A stretch of 64,000 bases of DNA from the NCBI RefSeq assembly GCF_000702625.1, contig NZ_JNIS01000001.1:1-64000 (forward strand), written 5' to 3'. Of this stretch, positions 25,533-35,143 are shown piece by piece; position 1 is the stretch's first letter, and each line of letters starts with the position of its first letter. The position numbers were made by a program, and so were the translations under genes. The DNA is from Exiguobacterium oxidotolerans JCM 12280. GTDB taxonomy: Bacteria; Bacillota; Bacilli; Exiguobacteriales; Exiguobacteriaceae. The notes beneath the pieces were generated by a model. That model was given only the letters and a program-made list of their open reading frames with translations. It made no database searches and was not told the DNA's origin.

Positions 25533-25577
25533 AAACCCAAACGGTTCACTTTTTCAAGTGTATCCCATTTGGGCACT
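25533..25577 (-). terminator. Possible terminator of the transmembrane chemoreceptor gene
   Basis: CCCAAACGG pairs with CCATTTGGG (one mismatch) around a loop; on the minus strand it is followed by TTTTTC. Confidence 0.5.
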
Positions 25578-25589
25578 GCGAGGTTTTCA

Positions 25590-27332
25590 TTATAACGAGA
25601 ATTTGTTCGTTTGATCTTCCAGGTGACGGGAAGTTGTGTTGAGGGTCGCGACAAGCGTATGCAGGCCAGTAATCGTCGCAATCATTTGTTCGGAAGCGGC
25701 TGCGACTTCCTCATTGTTTGCCGTATGACCCTCCGCGACCGTCGCGATTTCGTGCAAGGCACTGCGGATGGTTTGTTCCGACCGGGTGACTTGTGTCATC
25801 TGATTGGTCATTTGTGCCATCGACGAGGCGACGCTTGTGACATGTTCAGCGAGGTGGCGGAACGAAGCATCCGTCTCTTTAATATCCGTTTGTCCGGACA
25901 CTGTTTCTTGCAGCGTCAAAGCAAAACTGCTTTCCATCTGCTGCGTGTTTTCCTGAACGCTTTGGACGATCGCCGCGATTTCGTTAACACTGCTTGCGAC
26001 ATGATTCGACAGTTTTTTGACTTCGGACGCGACGACAGCAAAACCTTTTCCTTGTTCTCCGGCACGTGCTGCCTCAATCGCGGCGTTCAGTGCAAGCAGA
26101 TTCGTCTGCGCCGCAATGTCACGGATGATGGTGACGAGCGCTTGGACTTCCGTCGATTGTTGTTTCAGTTGCTGGATTTGATTCGTTGAAGCGTGAACTT
26201 GCTGATGGATCGTCTCCATCCGTCCGACCGACCGTTTCATTTGGGAACGTCCTGCGTGCGTGACGTCACGCATCTCCGCCATCGTCATCTGGACCTGTTC
26301 ACCTTCCGTCGAAGTCGCCCCGATTAATTTCGAGAACGCGTCCATTTCATCTGTCAATGATAACGTGACGTGGGTCTGACTTTCGGTCCCGGTCGCGATT
26401 TCCGTCATCGTCTGTGCGATTTGTGTTGAACCGTCGAGGACTTCCGTTGTACTGTCGTCAATTGATTGACTCGTCTTGTGGACGAGAAGTGACGTTTGCG
26501 AGATGTCAGTGATCATCGTCCGTAACATGTCGTTCATCTGTTTAATCGAGTGGGCGAGCGAATAAATCTCATCCCGCGATGTGATTTCGAGCTGCGTCAG
26601 TTGTGTATCCGCCTGCTGGAGTTGCCCAGCCGCGATGTTTTCCGAGACAGCTTGGAGCGTCTCGAGCGGTTTCAGCTTCCGTCCGAGAATGTAGTACAAG
26701 GCAGCTAAGATCATTGCGAGTAAAACGAGTAACAGACCGATGAAGAGCGGTAAGTTTTGTTTTAGTAACGCGGTCGTCAACGCATCGACGTCTTTTGCTG
26801 CGATGTCGACACCTAATATGCCGATGATCGTGTTCGAGGCATCTTTTAGCGGTACATAGACGCTGACGTATTGTCCGTATTCCGGATCATCAATCACATC
26901 CGTCGTATGGGTCTCACCATTCAGGACGTTTTTCATGTCCTTTGCGACGGCACCGGTCGCCGGATCGTTGATGGCTGCCGCTTCTGCTTTCGGCAGACCG
27001 TCAATCAACAGGTTGACTTTGTTTTGGTCGACCGTTGCCGTGTAGGCGTAAAGTAAACCGTTTTGCTGCCGTAACGTATCAAGTGATTCACGAAGCGTTT
27101 CATAATTCTCGGAAGCGGTTGGATTGTTTAAAAATTCAGCGTAGGCCGCCGTATCGAATGTTTTAGCGATCCGGAGTGCGTCTTGTTCCGCTGTTTTCTT
27201 GAGCGTCGAAACCGCTGTTTGGTTCGTGTTGTAATAGAGGGCGGCACTACTAAAGAGGAAAAAGAAGATGAGGATGGAGCTGACGATCAGTAACAAACGT
27301 GTGCGAATGGAATGGGTTCTTGCTTCAGTCAT
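25590..27332 (-). CDS. Transmembrane methyl-accepting chemotaxis protein
   Basis: 580 residues. Membrane helices near 12-32 and 195-215 bracket an extracellular sensor of about 160 residues that looks dCache- or sCache-like ([25 protein letters not shown]). A HAMP domain (about 215-270) and a signalling domain follow, with the tip [20 protein letters not shown] near 425-444. It should bind an external ligand and control CheA; the ligand is unknown. GGAGG precedes the ATG, and a GACCGATA motif lies about 45 bases upstream. Confidence 0.85.
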   Translation of the reverse strand: MTEARTHSIRTRLLLIVSSILIFFFLFSSAALYYNTNQTAVSTLKKTAEQDALRIAKTFDTAAYAEFLNNPTASENYETLRESLDTLRQQNGLLYAYTATVDQNKVNLLIDGLPKAEAAAINDPATGAVAKDMKNVLNGETHTTDVIDDPEYGQYVSVYVPLKDASNTIIGILGVDIAAKDVDALTTALLKQNLPLFIGLLLVLLAMILAALYYILGRKLKPLETLQAVSENIAAGQLQQADTQLTQLEITSRDEIYSLAHSIKQMNDMLRTMITDISQTSLLVHKTSQSIDDSTTEVLDGSTQIAQTMTEIATGTESQTHVTLSLTDEMDAFSKLIGATSTEGEQVQMTMAEMRDVTHAGRSQMKRSVGRMETIHQQVHASTNQIQQLKQQSTEVQALVTIIRDIAAQTNLLALNAAIEAARAGEQGKGFAVVASEVKKLSNHVASSVNEIAAIVQSVQENTQQMESSFALTLQETVSGQTDIKETDASFRHLAEHVTSVASSMAQMTNQMTQVTRSEQTIRSALHEIATVAEGHTANNEEVAAASEQMIATITGLHTLVATLNTTSRHLEDQTNKFSL

Positions 27333-27374
27333 AGATGGACCTCCTGGTGGATTTCTAGTTGGTGATATATATAC

Positions 27375-27382
27375 TATCGGTC
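27375..27382 (-). promoter_or_regulatory. Sigma-D-like -10 box upstream of the MCP gene
   Basis: Minus-strand GACCGATA, the same octamer as upstream of hemAT. The matching -35 is weak (an A-rich stretch about 11-15 bases upstream). Confidence 0.4.
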
Positions 27383-27544
27383 TGAAAATTATTTTTTCGA
27401 AGTTTTAAAATAAAAGTTCATAATAATTTTTAAGAAAGTCCAGTTCAGCAGCTTCGGAAAGCATGATTGATCAGGTTTGATGAATCAAAAACTAAGGAAA
27501 TATAGTGGAGAACGAGATGCTAGACGATAAGGGAGTTGAGACCG

Positions 27545-28165
27545 ATGATCAACGCATTATTTTTGAATTGTTCATTAAAATCGTCAGACGAATTATCGAA
27601 TACGGAAGCCTTAATCAACGAAGTGATTGCTTATTATCAAGACTTTGACATCGAGTCGGAAATCGTTCGCGTCGTCGATTATAACGTCGCCTATGGCGTG
27701 ACGACTGACGAGGGAGACGGGGACGAGTGGCCGGTAATCTTTGAAAAGGTAAAGGCTGCTGACATCGTCGTCATCGGGACACCACTCTGGCTCGGCGAGA
27801 AAAGCAGTATTGCAACCCAGGTCGTCGAACGACTGTATGGCGGGAGCGGCTTAACGAACGATCAAGGACAATACATCTATTACAACAAAGTCGGGGGAGT
27901 CATCGTCACGGGGAACGAGGACGGGGCAAAGCATGCATCGGCGTCCATCCTTTACGGATTGTCGCATATCGGCTTTACGATTCCGCCGAACGTCGATACG
28001 TACTGGGTCGGTGAAGCGGGACCCGGTCCGTCCTTCATCGAGGCGGACGGGAAAAACAATGCATTCACGCAAGGGCATGCGAAAGTCATGGCCTACAACT
28101 TGATGCATTTCGCGAAGCTGTTGCAAGCCCACCCAATCCCGGCTGAAGGCAACGTCGTTGAATAA
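27545..28165 (+). CDS. Flavodoxin-like NAD(P)H oxidoreductase family protein
   Basis: 206 residues. LFLNCSLKSSDELSNTEALI near residue 5 is the FMN-phosphate loop and IVVIGTPLWLGEKSS near 77 the second FMN loop, typical of NADPH-dependent FMN reductases related to WrbA. The C-terminal half (GVIVTGNEDGAKHASASILY) is also characteristic. The ATG at 27545 is chosen as GGGAG lies 9 bases upstream. A 53-base gap separates it from the OsmC gene, suggesting a redox-stress pair. Confidence 0.7.
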   Translation: MINALFLNCSLKSSDELSNTEALINEVIAYYQDFDIESEIVRVVDYNVAYGVTTDEGDGDEWPVIFEKVKAADIVVIGTPLWLGEKSSIATQVVERLYGGSGLTNDQGQYIYYNKVGGVIVTGNEDGAKHASASILYGLSHIGFTIPPNVDTYWVGEAGPGPSFIEADGKNNAFTQGHAKVMAYNLMHFAKLLQAHPIPAEGNVVE

Positions 28166-28218
28166 TCTTTATTCAAAAGGAAAATAAAAATCTAAACGAA
28201 TAAAAGGAGCGGTTGATT

Positions 28219-28647
28219 GTGATTGAAAAAGTGACGGCAGTATCAAAAGGCATGTACACGGAAGGTCAGGCAGGGAGTCATACGATCCGGATTGATGAAC
28301 CGGAAAGCATGGGCGGTGGGGATCAAGGTGCGAACCCGCTCGCGACATTACTCGTCGCGCTTGTCGGTTGTGAAAATGCGGTCGCGAACTTCGTCGCGAA
28401 AGAGATTGAGTTTGATTTACAAGGAATCGATTTTGAAGTCGAAGGGTCAATCGACCCGCGCGGCATGATGGGGGACCCGTCCGTCCGGACACAATTCAAA
28501 CGGGTCACGGTTAATGCGAAGGTCACGACATCGGAAACGGAAGAACGGGTCCAGGAATTGCAAAAAATCGTCGATGCCCGTTGTCCGATTTCGACGACAC
28601 TCGTCGCAGCGGACGTCACCCTTGTCGCAAATTGGACGAAAGCATAA
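28219..28647 (+). CDS. OsmC/Ohr-family thiol peroxidase-like protein
   Basis: 142 residues with the two expected redox Cys, in VALVGCENAV (about 48) and VDARCPIST (about 120). It lies in the YhfA/OsmC-like branch rather than Ohr by its GGGDQGANPLATLL segment. Expected to reduce organic hydroperoxides through a Cys pair. GTG at 28219 is preferred over TTG at 28213, since AGGAG lies 9 bases from the GTG. A long hairpin terminates it. Confidence 0.75.
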   Translation: MIEKVTAVSKGMYTEGQAGSHTIRIDEPESMGGGDQGANPLATLLVALVGCENAVANFVAKEIEFDLQGIDFEVEGSIDPRGMMGDPSVRTQFKRVTVNAKVTTSETEERVQELQKIVDARCPISTTLVAADVTLVANWTKA

Positions 28648-28649
28648 AA

Positions 28650-28702
28650 GATACCTTCGAAATCTAGACTTGTGCAAAGTCAGATTTCGGAGGTATTCTT
28701 AT
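28650..28702 (+). terminator. Long hairpin terminator after OsmC gene
   Basis: ATACCTTCGAAATCT pairs with AGATTTCGGAGGTAT, extended by AGACTT/AAAGTC around GTGC; a short T-rich tail follows. Confidence 0.75.
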
Positions 28703-28731
28703 GGCATCTCAGATAAGAGGGGGATAAACAA

Positions 28732-29118
28732 TTGAACTTAACAGTCTTACCAGAAAAATTATCGGTCGTTCGCTATGCGGTTGAAGCCACACTACCAGAA
28801 TGGGTCTTTCAGAGTGGATCATTTTGGAACATCATGAAAACACGTGATGAGCTATCGGTCGTCTGCGAGACATCCAGTATTCCGACAGACGAGACATACT
28901 TAAAAATCGAGTCCGGATTTCGGGCAATCAAGGTCGAAGGTCCACTTGATTTTGCCTTGACGGGTATTTTATCCAAGCTGATTCGTCCACTTGCAGCACA
29001 TGAAATTAGTATCTTTGCTTTATCCACATATGATACGGACTATATTCTCGTCAAAGATGTCACGCTCGCGCGAACGATTGAACTGCTCAAGGCAAACGGT
29101 CATCTCATTTTTGAGTAA
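28732..29118 (+). CDS. ACT-domain (CASTOR/ACT_7-like) protein
   Basis: 128 residues starting at TTG, with AGAGGGGG upstream. It contains a SIPTDETYLKIESGFRAIKV strand set, then a C-terminal IRPLAAHEISIFALSTYDTD motif and a YILVKD strand, typical of ACT_7 proteins that bind amino acids. No catalytic domain; likely a small amino-acid-sensing regulator. Flanked by terminators, so probably monocistronic. Confidence 0.7.
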   Translation: MNLTVLPEKLSVVRYAVEATLPEWVFQSGSFWNIMKTRDELSVVCETSSIPTDETYLKIESGFRAIKVEGPLDFALTGILSKLIRPLAAHEISIFALSTYDTDYILVKDVTLARTIELLKANGHLIFE

Positions 29119-29498
29119 ATTCCCAGCGTTTGTTTTACATGACGACAATCGAACAATGCTTCAACGCCCTTTTCGTAAACGTCGATGGGGGCGTTTTTTT
29201 GATTTCGAGTCAATGTTTTAAAAGGCATGAGCATAAAAATATAATCACATCATAAGACTTGCTATTCTAATAATACTCAATCTGAACTTTTCTTCGGAAT
29301 ATATGTTTTAAGGGCTCTTTAAAGGGTTATATAGAGATAACGAACTAGTAAGTTATACCTATTTTGCTAATGAACTTGATTTTTAAGGTCACAATGATTC
29401 GAAAAATAAACCAAACTGCACCTTTCGATACCCTCAGATCCATATTTTATGAACATCTAGCGCAATCGGTTAAGGTACACCTGAAGGAGATCACCCAC
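29119..29498. other. Gap before the soluble chemoreceptor gene
   Basis: About 380 bases without a convincing gene. It holds a terminator (29160-29199, AACGCCC...GGGCGTT followed by T-run). The rest is AT-rich leader for the chemoreceptor; an in-frame ATG at 29364 exists but lacks a ribosome site. Confidence 0.55.
29160..29200 (+). terminator. Terminator after the ACT-domain gene
   Basis: AACGCCC pairs with GGGCGTT (loop about 19 bases) followed by seven T. Confidence 0.7.
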
Positions 29499-30410
29499 TT
29501 GACTACACCCCTTTCAAACGAAAAAACACTCTCATCTACACATGTCCTAGAAGCCTTAAAAACAAATGTCGCCATGATCCGGTTTGACGTACAACGCCGT
29601 GTCGTCGACGTCAATGATTTGTTCGCGAAAACGATGAAATACCGCCGTAACGAAATGATTGGTATGCACCATCACCTGTTTTGTCCAACGGAATTCGTCA
29701 ACAGTCCTGCTTACCAGGAACTTTGGAATAAATTATTGAGCGGTTTTAGTGCCGCTGACAAAATCAAGCGGATTGATTCGCAAGGCAATGCGATTTGGCT
29801 CGAAGCGACGTATATGCCGATTTACGAAAATGATCAGGTCGTAGGCGTCGTCAAGATTGCGTCAGACATTACGTCGCGTCAGGAAACGATTGAAGAATAT
29901 GCAACATCCTTCGAAGAAATCGCGACACATCTCGATGAGCGTTCGTTTCAAGGAAAGCAAGAAAGTGAAGAATTGAAGCGGACGATTGAAAAAATGGCGA
30001 CGGATGCCAAAAACAATTTGCAGACGTTAGCGAACTTACAAGCACAATCGTCGGAAATCACAAAAATCGCGGGGACGATTAAAGAAATCGCTGCCCAAAC
30101 GAACTTGTTGTCTTTGAATGCCTCGATTGAAGCAGCGCGCGCGGGTGAACACGGGAGTGGATTTAACGTCGTTGCGATGGAAGTCAGAAACCTTTCGAAA
30201 CTCGTCGAACTCGCCGTCGTTAACGTCCGGACGACGACCGATGACATGAACAAGGAATTAAGCCGGATTGAAAGCGGGATTACCCGGGCGAACGAAGATG
30301 CTTCGTCAAGCGTCCGCGTCATGGAAGAGACGTTAAGCCGGTTTGATACAGTCAGTCATGCGGCCGAGACCTTGAATCAAACTTCGAAAAAATTCACGAC
30401 CATTATCTAA
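29499..30410 (+). CDS. Soluble PAS-domain chemoreceptor
   Basis: 303 residues. A PAS domain (about 20-135; [40 protein letters not shown], then IASDITSRQ) is followed by a short methyl-accepting domain with the tip [20 protein letters not shown]. There are no membrane helices. It resembles short Aer-like or CZB-less soluble transducers that sense redox or a cytoplasmic ligand. TTG at 29499 is chosen because AAGGAG lies 9 bases upstream; an ATG 45 codons earlier lacks a site and would add a poorly conserved tail. Confidence 0.75.
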   Translation: MTTPLSNEKTLSSTHVLEALKTNVAMIRFDVQRRVVDVNDLFAKTMKYRRNEMIGMHHHLFCPTEFVNSPAYQELWNKLLSGFSAADKIKRIDSQGNAIWLEATYMPIYENDQVVGVVKIASDITSRQETIEEYATSFEEIATHLDERSFQGKQESEELKRTIEKMATDAKNNLQTLANLQAQSSEITKIAGTIKEIAAQTNLLSLNASIEAARAGEHGSGFNVVAMEVRNLSKLVELAVVNVRTTTDDMNKELSRIESGITRANEDASSSVRVMEETLSRFDTVSHAAETLNQTSKKFTTII

Positions 30411-30538
30411 ACGATTCGTCAGGAGCGAGGAAGCGGCTTCTGACTTTTTAATAGGAGACCGTTCTGAAAATCAAGTATAATGAAAAGAAGGGACGAAACG
30501 ATTGCACGTCAGGTCGTTTTTTAAAGGACGTGAAACTT

Positions 30539-31930
30539 GTGAAAAATCATTACATCCTCCTTTTGTTTCTCCTTCTAGCAGGAGTTTTTCTCTACATCGT
30601 TTGGATCAATCCGAGTCTCAGGGCGAATGAAATTCATGTCGCACTGGACGGTGACGATGTACAAGACGGATCCTGGAAAAAACCGGTCCGGACGCTAAAA
30701 CAGGCAGCGACGTTAGCAAAACCTGGGACGACCGTTTATATCCATGCCGGTGTATACACGGAACCGCTCGTCGTCAAAAACAGCGGAACGAAGGCGAAAC
30801 CGGTCGTCTTTCGACCGTACCGGAATGATGAAGTCATCTTAAGCGGGAAAAAACTCAAGTCGCAAGATGGAACAACAGCGCTCGTCACGATTGACGGGAA
30901 GGCCTACGTGACGATTCGCGGCTTGATCATCGAGGACATCAAAACGAAGCGTGCCGATGAAACGGTCATCGGCATTTACCTGACGGGACCGAGCCACGAC
31001 GTGACGCTTGAGCAAAACACCGTCCGCCGGATCGAAACGTCATCGAAAGACGGAAACGGGCACGGGATTGCCGTCTACGGGACGGAACCGATGCATGACA
31101 TCACGCTTACGAAAAATCGTGTCGAAGATTGCCGGCTCGGTTCGAGTGAATCAATTGTCTTGAACGGGGACATCCAGCACTTCACCGTCAAAGAGAACCG
31201 GGTCAGCCGAAATGATAATATCGGGATCGATTTGATCGGGCATGAGGGCGTCGCGACGAGCGGAACGGATTACGTCCGGGACGGAATCGTCACCGGCAAT
31301 ATCGTCCACGACATCTCGTCTTACGGGAACCCGGCTTACGGGGACGCATACGCTGCCGGCGGGATATACGTCGACGGCGGGAAAAATATCGACATCATCA
31401 ACAATACTGTCTATCGAAGTGATATCGGAATCGAAGTGACATCCGAGCATCGCGGAAAATATGCTGAACAGATTAACGTCGTCGGGAATACAGTGTATGA
31501 AAACAACTATACGGGCATCGCGATTGGCGGCTACGACAGCAAGCGGGGCGGGACACGAAAGACGGTGATTCAACAAAATGTCCTTTACCGGAACGATACG
31601 AAGGGCGAAGACGGCGGACAACTGTTGGTCCAGCACTATGTAGAAACGACACGCTTCGAGGAAAATACTGTGACGGCGGGTCCGTCACGCATCATGATCG
31701 CCAATTACGTGTCGAGCGGTTCGCCGAATCAGTTCGCACGCAACGTCTATGAAAAAGAGTCCGGCAAGACGAGTGACTGGATTTGGAAAGAGGACACCTT
31801 GTCGTTTACTGCATTTAATAAACAAGTCAGTGATGCGACGTCACTGTATACAGATCCGTTATATGTCAATGCCGCGGATTATGACTTCCGGTTAAAGGCA
31901 AATTCACCCGTCTTGAAACTCCGTAAATAA
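30539..31930 (+). CDS. Membrane-anchored right-handed beta-helix protein
   Basis: 463 residues. A signal anchor (about 4-22) is followed by a DUF1565-like start (VALDGDDVQDGSWKKPVRTL) and a long parallel beta-helix with repeated xNxV/I coils (EQNTVRRIE, TKNRVEDCR, KENRVSRND, TGNIVHDIS, INNTVYRSD, VGNTVYENN). The fold is shared by pectate lyases, alginate epimerases and chondroitinase B, so the target is probably an extracellular polysaccharide. GTG at 30539 has AAGGA 10 bases upstream. It has a close paralogue at 40685; the shared core includes NDNIGIDLIG, SSYGNP and GGQLLVQH. Confidence 0.75.
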   Translation: MKNHYILLLFLLLAGVFLYIVWINPSLRANEIHVALDGDDVQDGSWKKPVRTLKQAATLAKPGTTVYIHAGVYTEPLVVKNSGTKAKPVVFRPYRNDEVILSGKKLKSQDGTTALVTIDGKAYVTIRGLIIEDIKTKRADETVIGIYLTGPSHDVTLEQNTVRRIETSSKDGNGHGIAVYGTEPMHDITLTKNRVEDCRLGSSESIVLNGDIQHFTVKENRVSRNDNIGIDLIGHEGVATSGTDYVRDGIVTGNIVHDISSYGNPAYGDAYAAGGIYVDGGKNIDIINNTVYRSDIGIEVTSEHRGKYAEQINVVGNTVYENNYTGIAIGGYDSKRGGTRKTVIQQNVLYRNDTKGEDGGQLLVQHYVETTRFEENTVTAGPSRIMIANYVSSGSPNQFARNVYEKESGKTSDWIWKEDTLSFTAFNKQVSDATSLYTDPLYVNAADYDFRLKANSPVLKLRK

Positions 31931-32033
31931 TCACCACGCACGCTGTATCGCTCAAGTCAAACAAGTTGTAAAATGTTTGCCGTACGAAACGCGTTTCACA
32001 AAAAAACGAATCGCTTGGCCGAGGAGGAACATT

Positions 32034-32357
32034 GTGAAAAAGTCTATCTTAGCATTCTTTTTACTGACACTGATTGGTTGCGTCGGCTATGTCGTCCTCA
32101 ACCGGGGACCGGACGTCGCCTATGAAAAAATGGTACAAGCAAAAGTGACGCAATATGTCCAAAAACAGTATGGAAAAGCACAAATCGTCGAGGTCCGTCC
32201 GGCATATTCTGATACGGATGAAAGTAAGGAGCGGCGCCACCGAATCGCCGTCAAGCTGAAGGCATACAAGCAGGATCAATACATGTTGTACCGCTTAAAG
32301 AAAAATAAAGTGATTGAACTCGGACTGACAGAGACATTGCCGATTCCAAAGCAATGA
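32034..32357 (+). CDS. Small membrane-anchored or lipoprotein of unknown function
   Basis: 107 residues from a GTG with GAGGAGG upstream. The N-terminal segment FFLLTLIGCVGYVVLN is either a lipobox (LIGC) or a membrane anchor. The outer domain VTQYVQKQYGKAQIVEVRPA resembles the region of the protein at 11709. It follows the beta-helix gene by about 100 bases and may be co-transcribed with it. Strong terminator downstream. Confidence 0.6.
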   Translation: MKKSILAFFLLTLIGCVGYVVLNRGPDVAYEKMVQAKVTQYVQKQYGKAQIVEVRPAYSDTDESKERRHRIAVKLKAYKQDQYMLYRLKKNKVIELGLTETLPIPKQ

Positions 32358-32364
32358 ATCACGA

Positions 32365-32403
32365 AACAGGCATGATGGCCGCGAGCCATCATGCCTGTTT
32401 TGT
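32365..32403 (+). terminator. Strong terminator after the small protein
   Basis: AAACAGGCATGATGG-CCGCGAG-CCATCATGCCTGTTT: a 15-bp perfect stem with a T-rich tail. It may also act on the convergent permease gene. Confidence 0.85.
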
Positions 32404-32415
32404 ATTTAGGTGCGA

Positions 32416-35052
32416 TTAACCTGCGTCTTTCAACTCTTGATACGGATTGACCCGTGCCGCGATTTGCGCCGGCAGGAGTGAAGCGATTGTCCCGAACAGG
32501 ATAGGTAAAGCAAGCGAGACACCGATCAGGAGCGGTTCGTCCCACGGAACTAAATCATAGAGGACGTAAATCGTCAGATAGGAAATGCTGAGACCGACCA
32601 GCCCTGCGACGAATCCGATCATCATCCCTTCAAGCAGAATCAATTGGCGGATTGACCGATTCGTCCAACCGACAGCTTTCAGGATGGCGAGGGAAGCGCG
32701 GCGGTCGGTGACGTTTTGCCACATGATTTCACCGGTCGTCAAAATCGCGATCGTGATTGCGACGCCCATCGTCACGTAATGCATTGGGCCGACTTGAAGC
32801 GCAACGAACTGACCAAGCCAGGACGTATAGAGGACGCCTTGCAAGTGAAACGTCACGAACAGGAAGAACGTCAACAGCGCTGTCGGTAACGCAATCGACA
32901 GAATCGACAGGGCATTGCGTTTCCATTTGCCGAAGATTTCTTTTAACGCCAGTGTAAAGGTTGAACGTAGACCCAGTTTGATGTGTGAGGATGCGGCGTA
33001 TTCACCGGTCTTGATCGCTTCGTACGGCGAAATCTGACGAATCGTCCAGGCGGACCAGGCAGCACCGGTCAGGTAAATGAGTGTACTGAACCCGGCGATC
33101 AAGACGAGACTCAGTACGTTCATCGTTTCATTGCGGACATACGAGAAAATACTTTCAACGAGCAGGGCGACGATTGAGACGAAGCCTGCGAGAATCGCAG
33201 CCTCGATCACGACGATTTTGTAAAGGTCTTTCGTCCGCCAGCCGAGTGCGAGCAAAACAGCGAACTCTTTCCGGCGGGCAAGCATCGAGACGTAACTCGT
33301 CGCGAGGACATAAACGATGGCAACGGCAAGCATCGCGAAGATGACACCGGAGAACCCGACGCTCGTCTCACGGAAAATCGTCATCGCGGCACCGATGTGG
33401 ATCCACGGCTGTTCAATCCAGCCGAGTGTCTTCCCGTCATCAACGACTTTCGTCACGACCGGTTGCGGGGAGGAGCCTTTCGTGATTGTCGCGACGAGAC
33501 CGGTCTCTTGTTCAATTTGTTTCTTCACGTCCTGCAGCAGTTGTTCCGACTGTTCGCTGACGGTCGCTGCTCCTTTGACTTTGAGTCGAATCGATGAAAT
33601 CGCTTGTTTCCCGTTAACTGCTAAGGCGCTGTCAAGCGTCGTCAGGATATTCGGTGAACTGGTCAATAGACCGACCGGGTTTCCTGACGTGTCGATTGGT
33701 TGCGCCGGATTGACCGGCTTTCCTTCAGCATCAAGGACAAGATCAGCAGACGATGGACGATATGTTTCCATCGGTAATTCATTGAGTGGATCTTTTGAGA
33801 CGTTGATTTTATTCGGGTCATATAGACCGATGACTTTAAATGACAAGTATGGGAACGCAGTATCTACTTCACCCGGCTTTGGTTTTTTTACTTTCCGTCC
33901 AATTGATTCGAGGGTACGGAATCCTTTGTTAGGGAATAACTTTTTACTATACTCCCAACCTTTAATTTTAGTTGGCGATGCAGATACTTCATATGCAGTG
34001 TCCCATCGACTTGGATAAGGGCTAGTCGTTGATTTAAATTGAAGCGGACCAGATTTGTAAAGTAGCTGGGCTCCCTCAGCACTACTCATATCAAGGTATA
34101 TAGAGTTTGTTTTTTCAATAAGTGTTTTTAAATAGGTCTCTTCTACTTTAGATGTTGGAATTTCAAGATGTTGTAACGTTTTTGCGGGATAAGTAGCTAA
34201 AACCGAGTCTAGTACTGAACGTTTTGGTTGTTTTCTTATCAATTCATCAATTAGCTTTTGTTGATCTTGTTCCGTTGCAAAGGGAGCATTCAATCGCTCA
34301 ATCGTGTATTCATAATTGCCCTGATTAAAGGAGTTCGGATTAATTAAAACAGGAATAATGTGTTCATCAGGATAGTTACCGGATTCGTGATGATCCGTGT
34401 TCTCGAAATAACGTGAATTATTGCTCGATCGGACACTTTGATCTAGACCGACGAGACGTGCTTCTTGAACTGGGTCTATTCCGACAATTAACACAGGGTT
34501 TCTCGCAATCGCATTTTTAAAAGAATCGATTGGTTCGTTAAAAAAGGAAGCATTTTCTGGAACGGATACTTTCGTACCTTGAGCGATGTGGATGACGGTT
34601 TTCGATTGTCGTTCATTAGTGAAACCATTTTGAGTGTAGTTCGTCTCTGTCAGACGATATATTCCTGGTGAAGTTGGAAATTTCAAAGCGTTCTCGAAAG
34701 TAGCATAAGAATTCGCGTACCCCATCACAGCAATCGGTGCGGCAATATCAATTTCCTTCATTTGTTTGATGTCCTCATACTGTTGAAAGGAAATCCCGCC
34801 GTTGATGCCGTTCAAATAGTTCGGCTCGAGCAGGTCACTCGCTTCGGTCGCCATCTGGCTGCCTTTCGGTCGGACGACGATGTCGTAAGCGGACGACCAT
34901 TTTTTCTGTAATGTCTGTTCGACCGTTCCTTGACTTGAATCGGTCAGGTTGAACATTAAACTGAGTCCGGCACTGATAATCAGGGCACCGACGAGTGTCA
35001 AGATGAATTTAAACCGTTGCCGGCGCCAGTGGTTCAAGACAAAACGTAGCAT
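32416..35052 (-). CDS. MacB/FtsX-type ABC permease with large extracellular domain
   Basis: 878 residues. One N-terminal helix (about 16-36), an extracytoplasmic region of about 480 residues, then FtsX-type core helices near 540-640 (LGWRTKDLYKIVVIEAAILA) and a second FtsX block near the C-terminus (LKAVGWTNRSIRQLILLEGM). It works with the ATPase at 35144, 91 bases upstream. Such systems export or act on lipoproteins and peptides. ATG 35052 follows AAGGAGG. The stretch about 33730-34790 is clearly AT-rich compared with both flanks (27% GC at 34081-34140 against 57% at 34801-34860), suggesting domain replacement. Confidence 0.8.
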   Translation of the reverse strand: MLRFVLNHWRRQRFKFILTLVGALIISAGLSLMFNLTDSSQGTVEQTLQKKWSSAYDIVVRPKGSQMATEASDLLEPNYLNGINGGISFQQYEDIKQMKEIDIAAPIAVMGYANSYATFENALKFPTSPGIYRLTETNYTQNGFTNERQSKTVIHIAQGTKVSVPENASFFNEPIDSFKNAIARNPVLIVGIDPVQEARLVGLDQSVRSSNNSRYFENTDHHESGNYPDEHIIPVLINPNSFNQGNYEYTIERLNAPFATEQDQQKLIDELIRKQPKRSVLDSVLATYPAKTLQHLEIPTSKVEETYLKTLIEKTNSIYLDMSSAEGAQLLYKSGPLQFKSTTSPYPSRWDTAYEVSASPTKIKGWEYSKKLFPNKGFRTLESIGRKVKKPKPGEVDTAFPYLSFKVIGLYDPNKINVSKDPLNELPMETYRPSSADLVLDAEGKPVNPAQPIDTSGNPVGLLTSSPNILTTLDSALAVNGKQAISSIRLKVKGAATVSEQSEQLLQDVKKQIEQETGLVATITKGSSPQPVVTKVVDDGKTLGWIEQPWIHIGAAMTIFRETSVGFSGVIFAMLAVAIVYVLATSYVSMLARRKEFAVLLALGWRTKDLYKIVVIEAAILAGFVSIVALLVESIFSYVRNETMNVLSLVLIAGFSTLIYLTGAAWSAWTIRQISPYEAIKTGEYAASSHIKLGLRSTFTLALKEIFGKWKRNALSILSIALPTALLTFFLFVTFHLQGVLYTSWLGQFVALQVGPMHYVTMGVAITIAILTTGEIMWQNVTDRRASLAILKAVGWTNRSIRQLILLEGMMIGFVAGLVGLSISYLTIYVLYDLVPWDEPLLIGVSLALPILFGTIASLLPAQIAARVNPYQELKDAG

Positions 35053-35143
35053 ATGGATCCTCCTTGATTTTTTTAATGAGTAGTGAGATGAGCCGTGGAG
35101 CATTTGATAAAGTTTCCGACATGAGGAGCTGTGATGTCTTATT

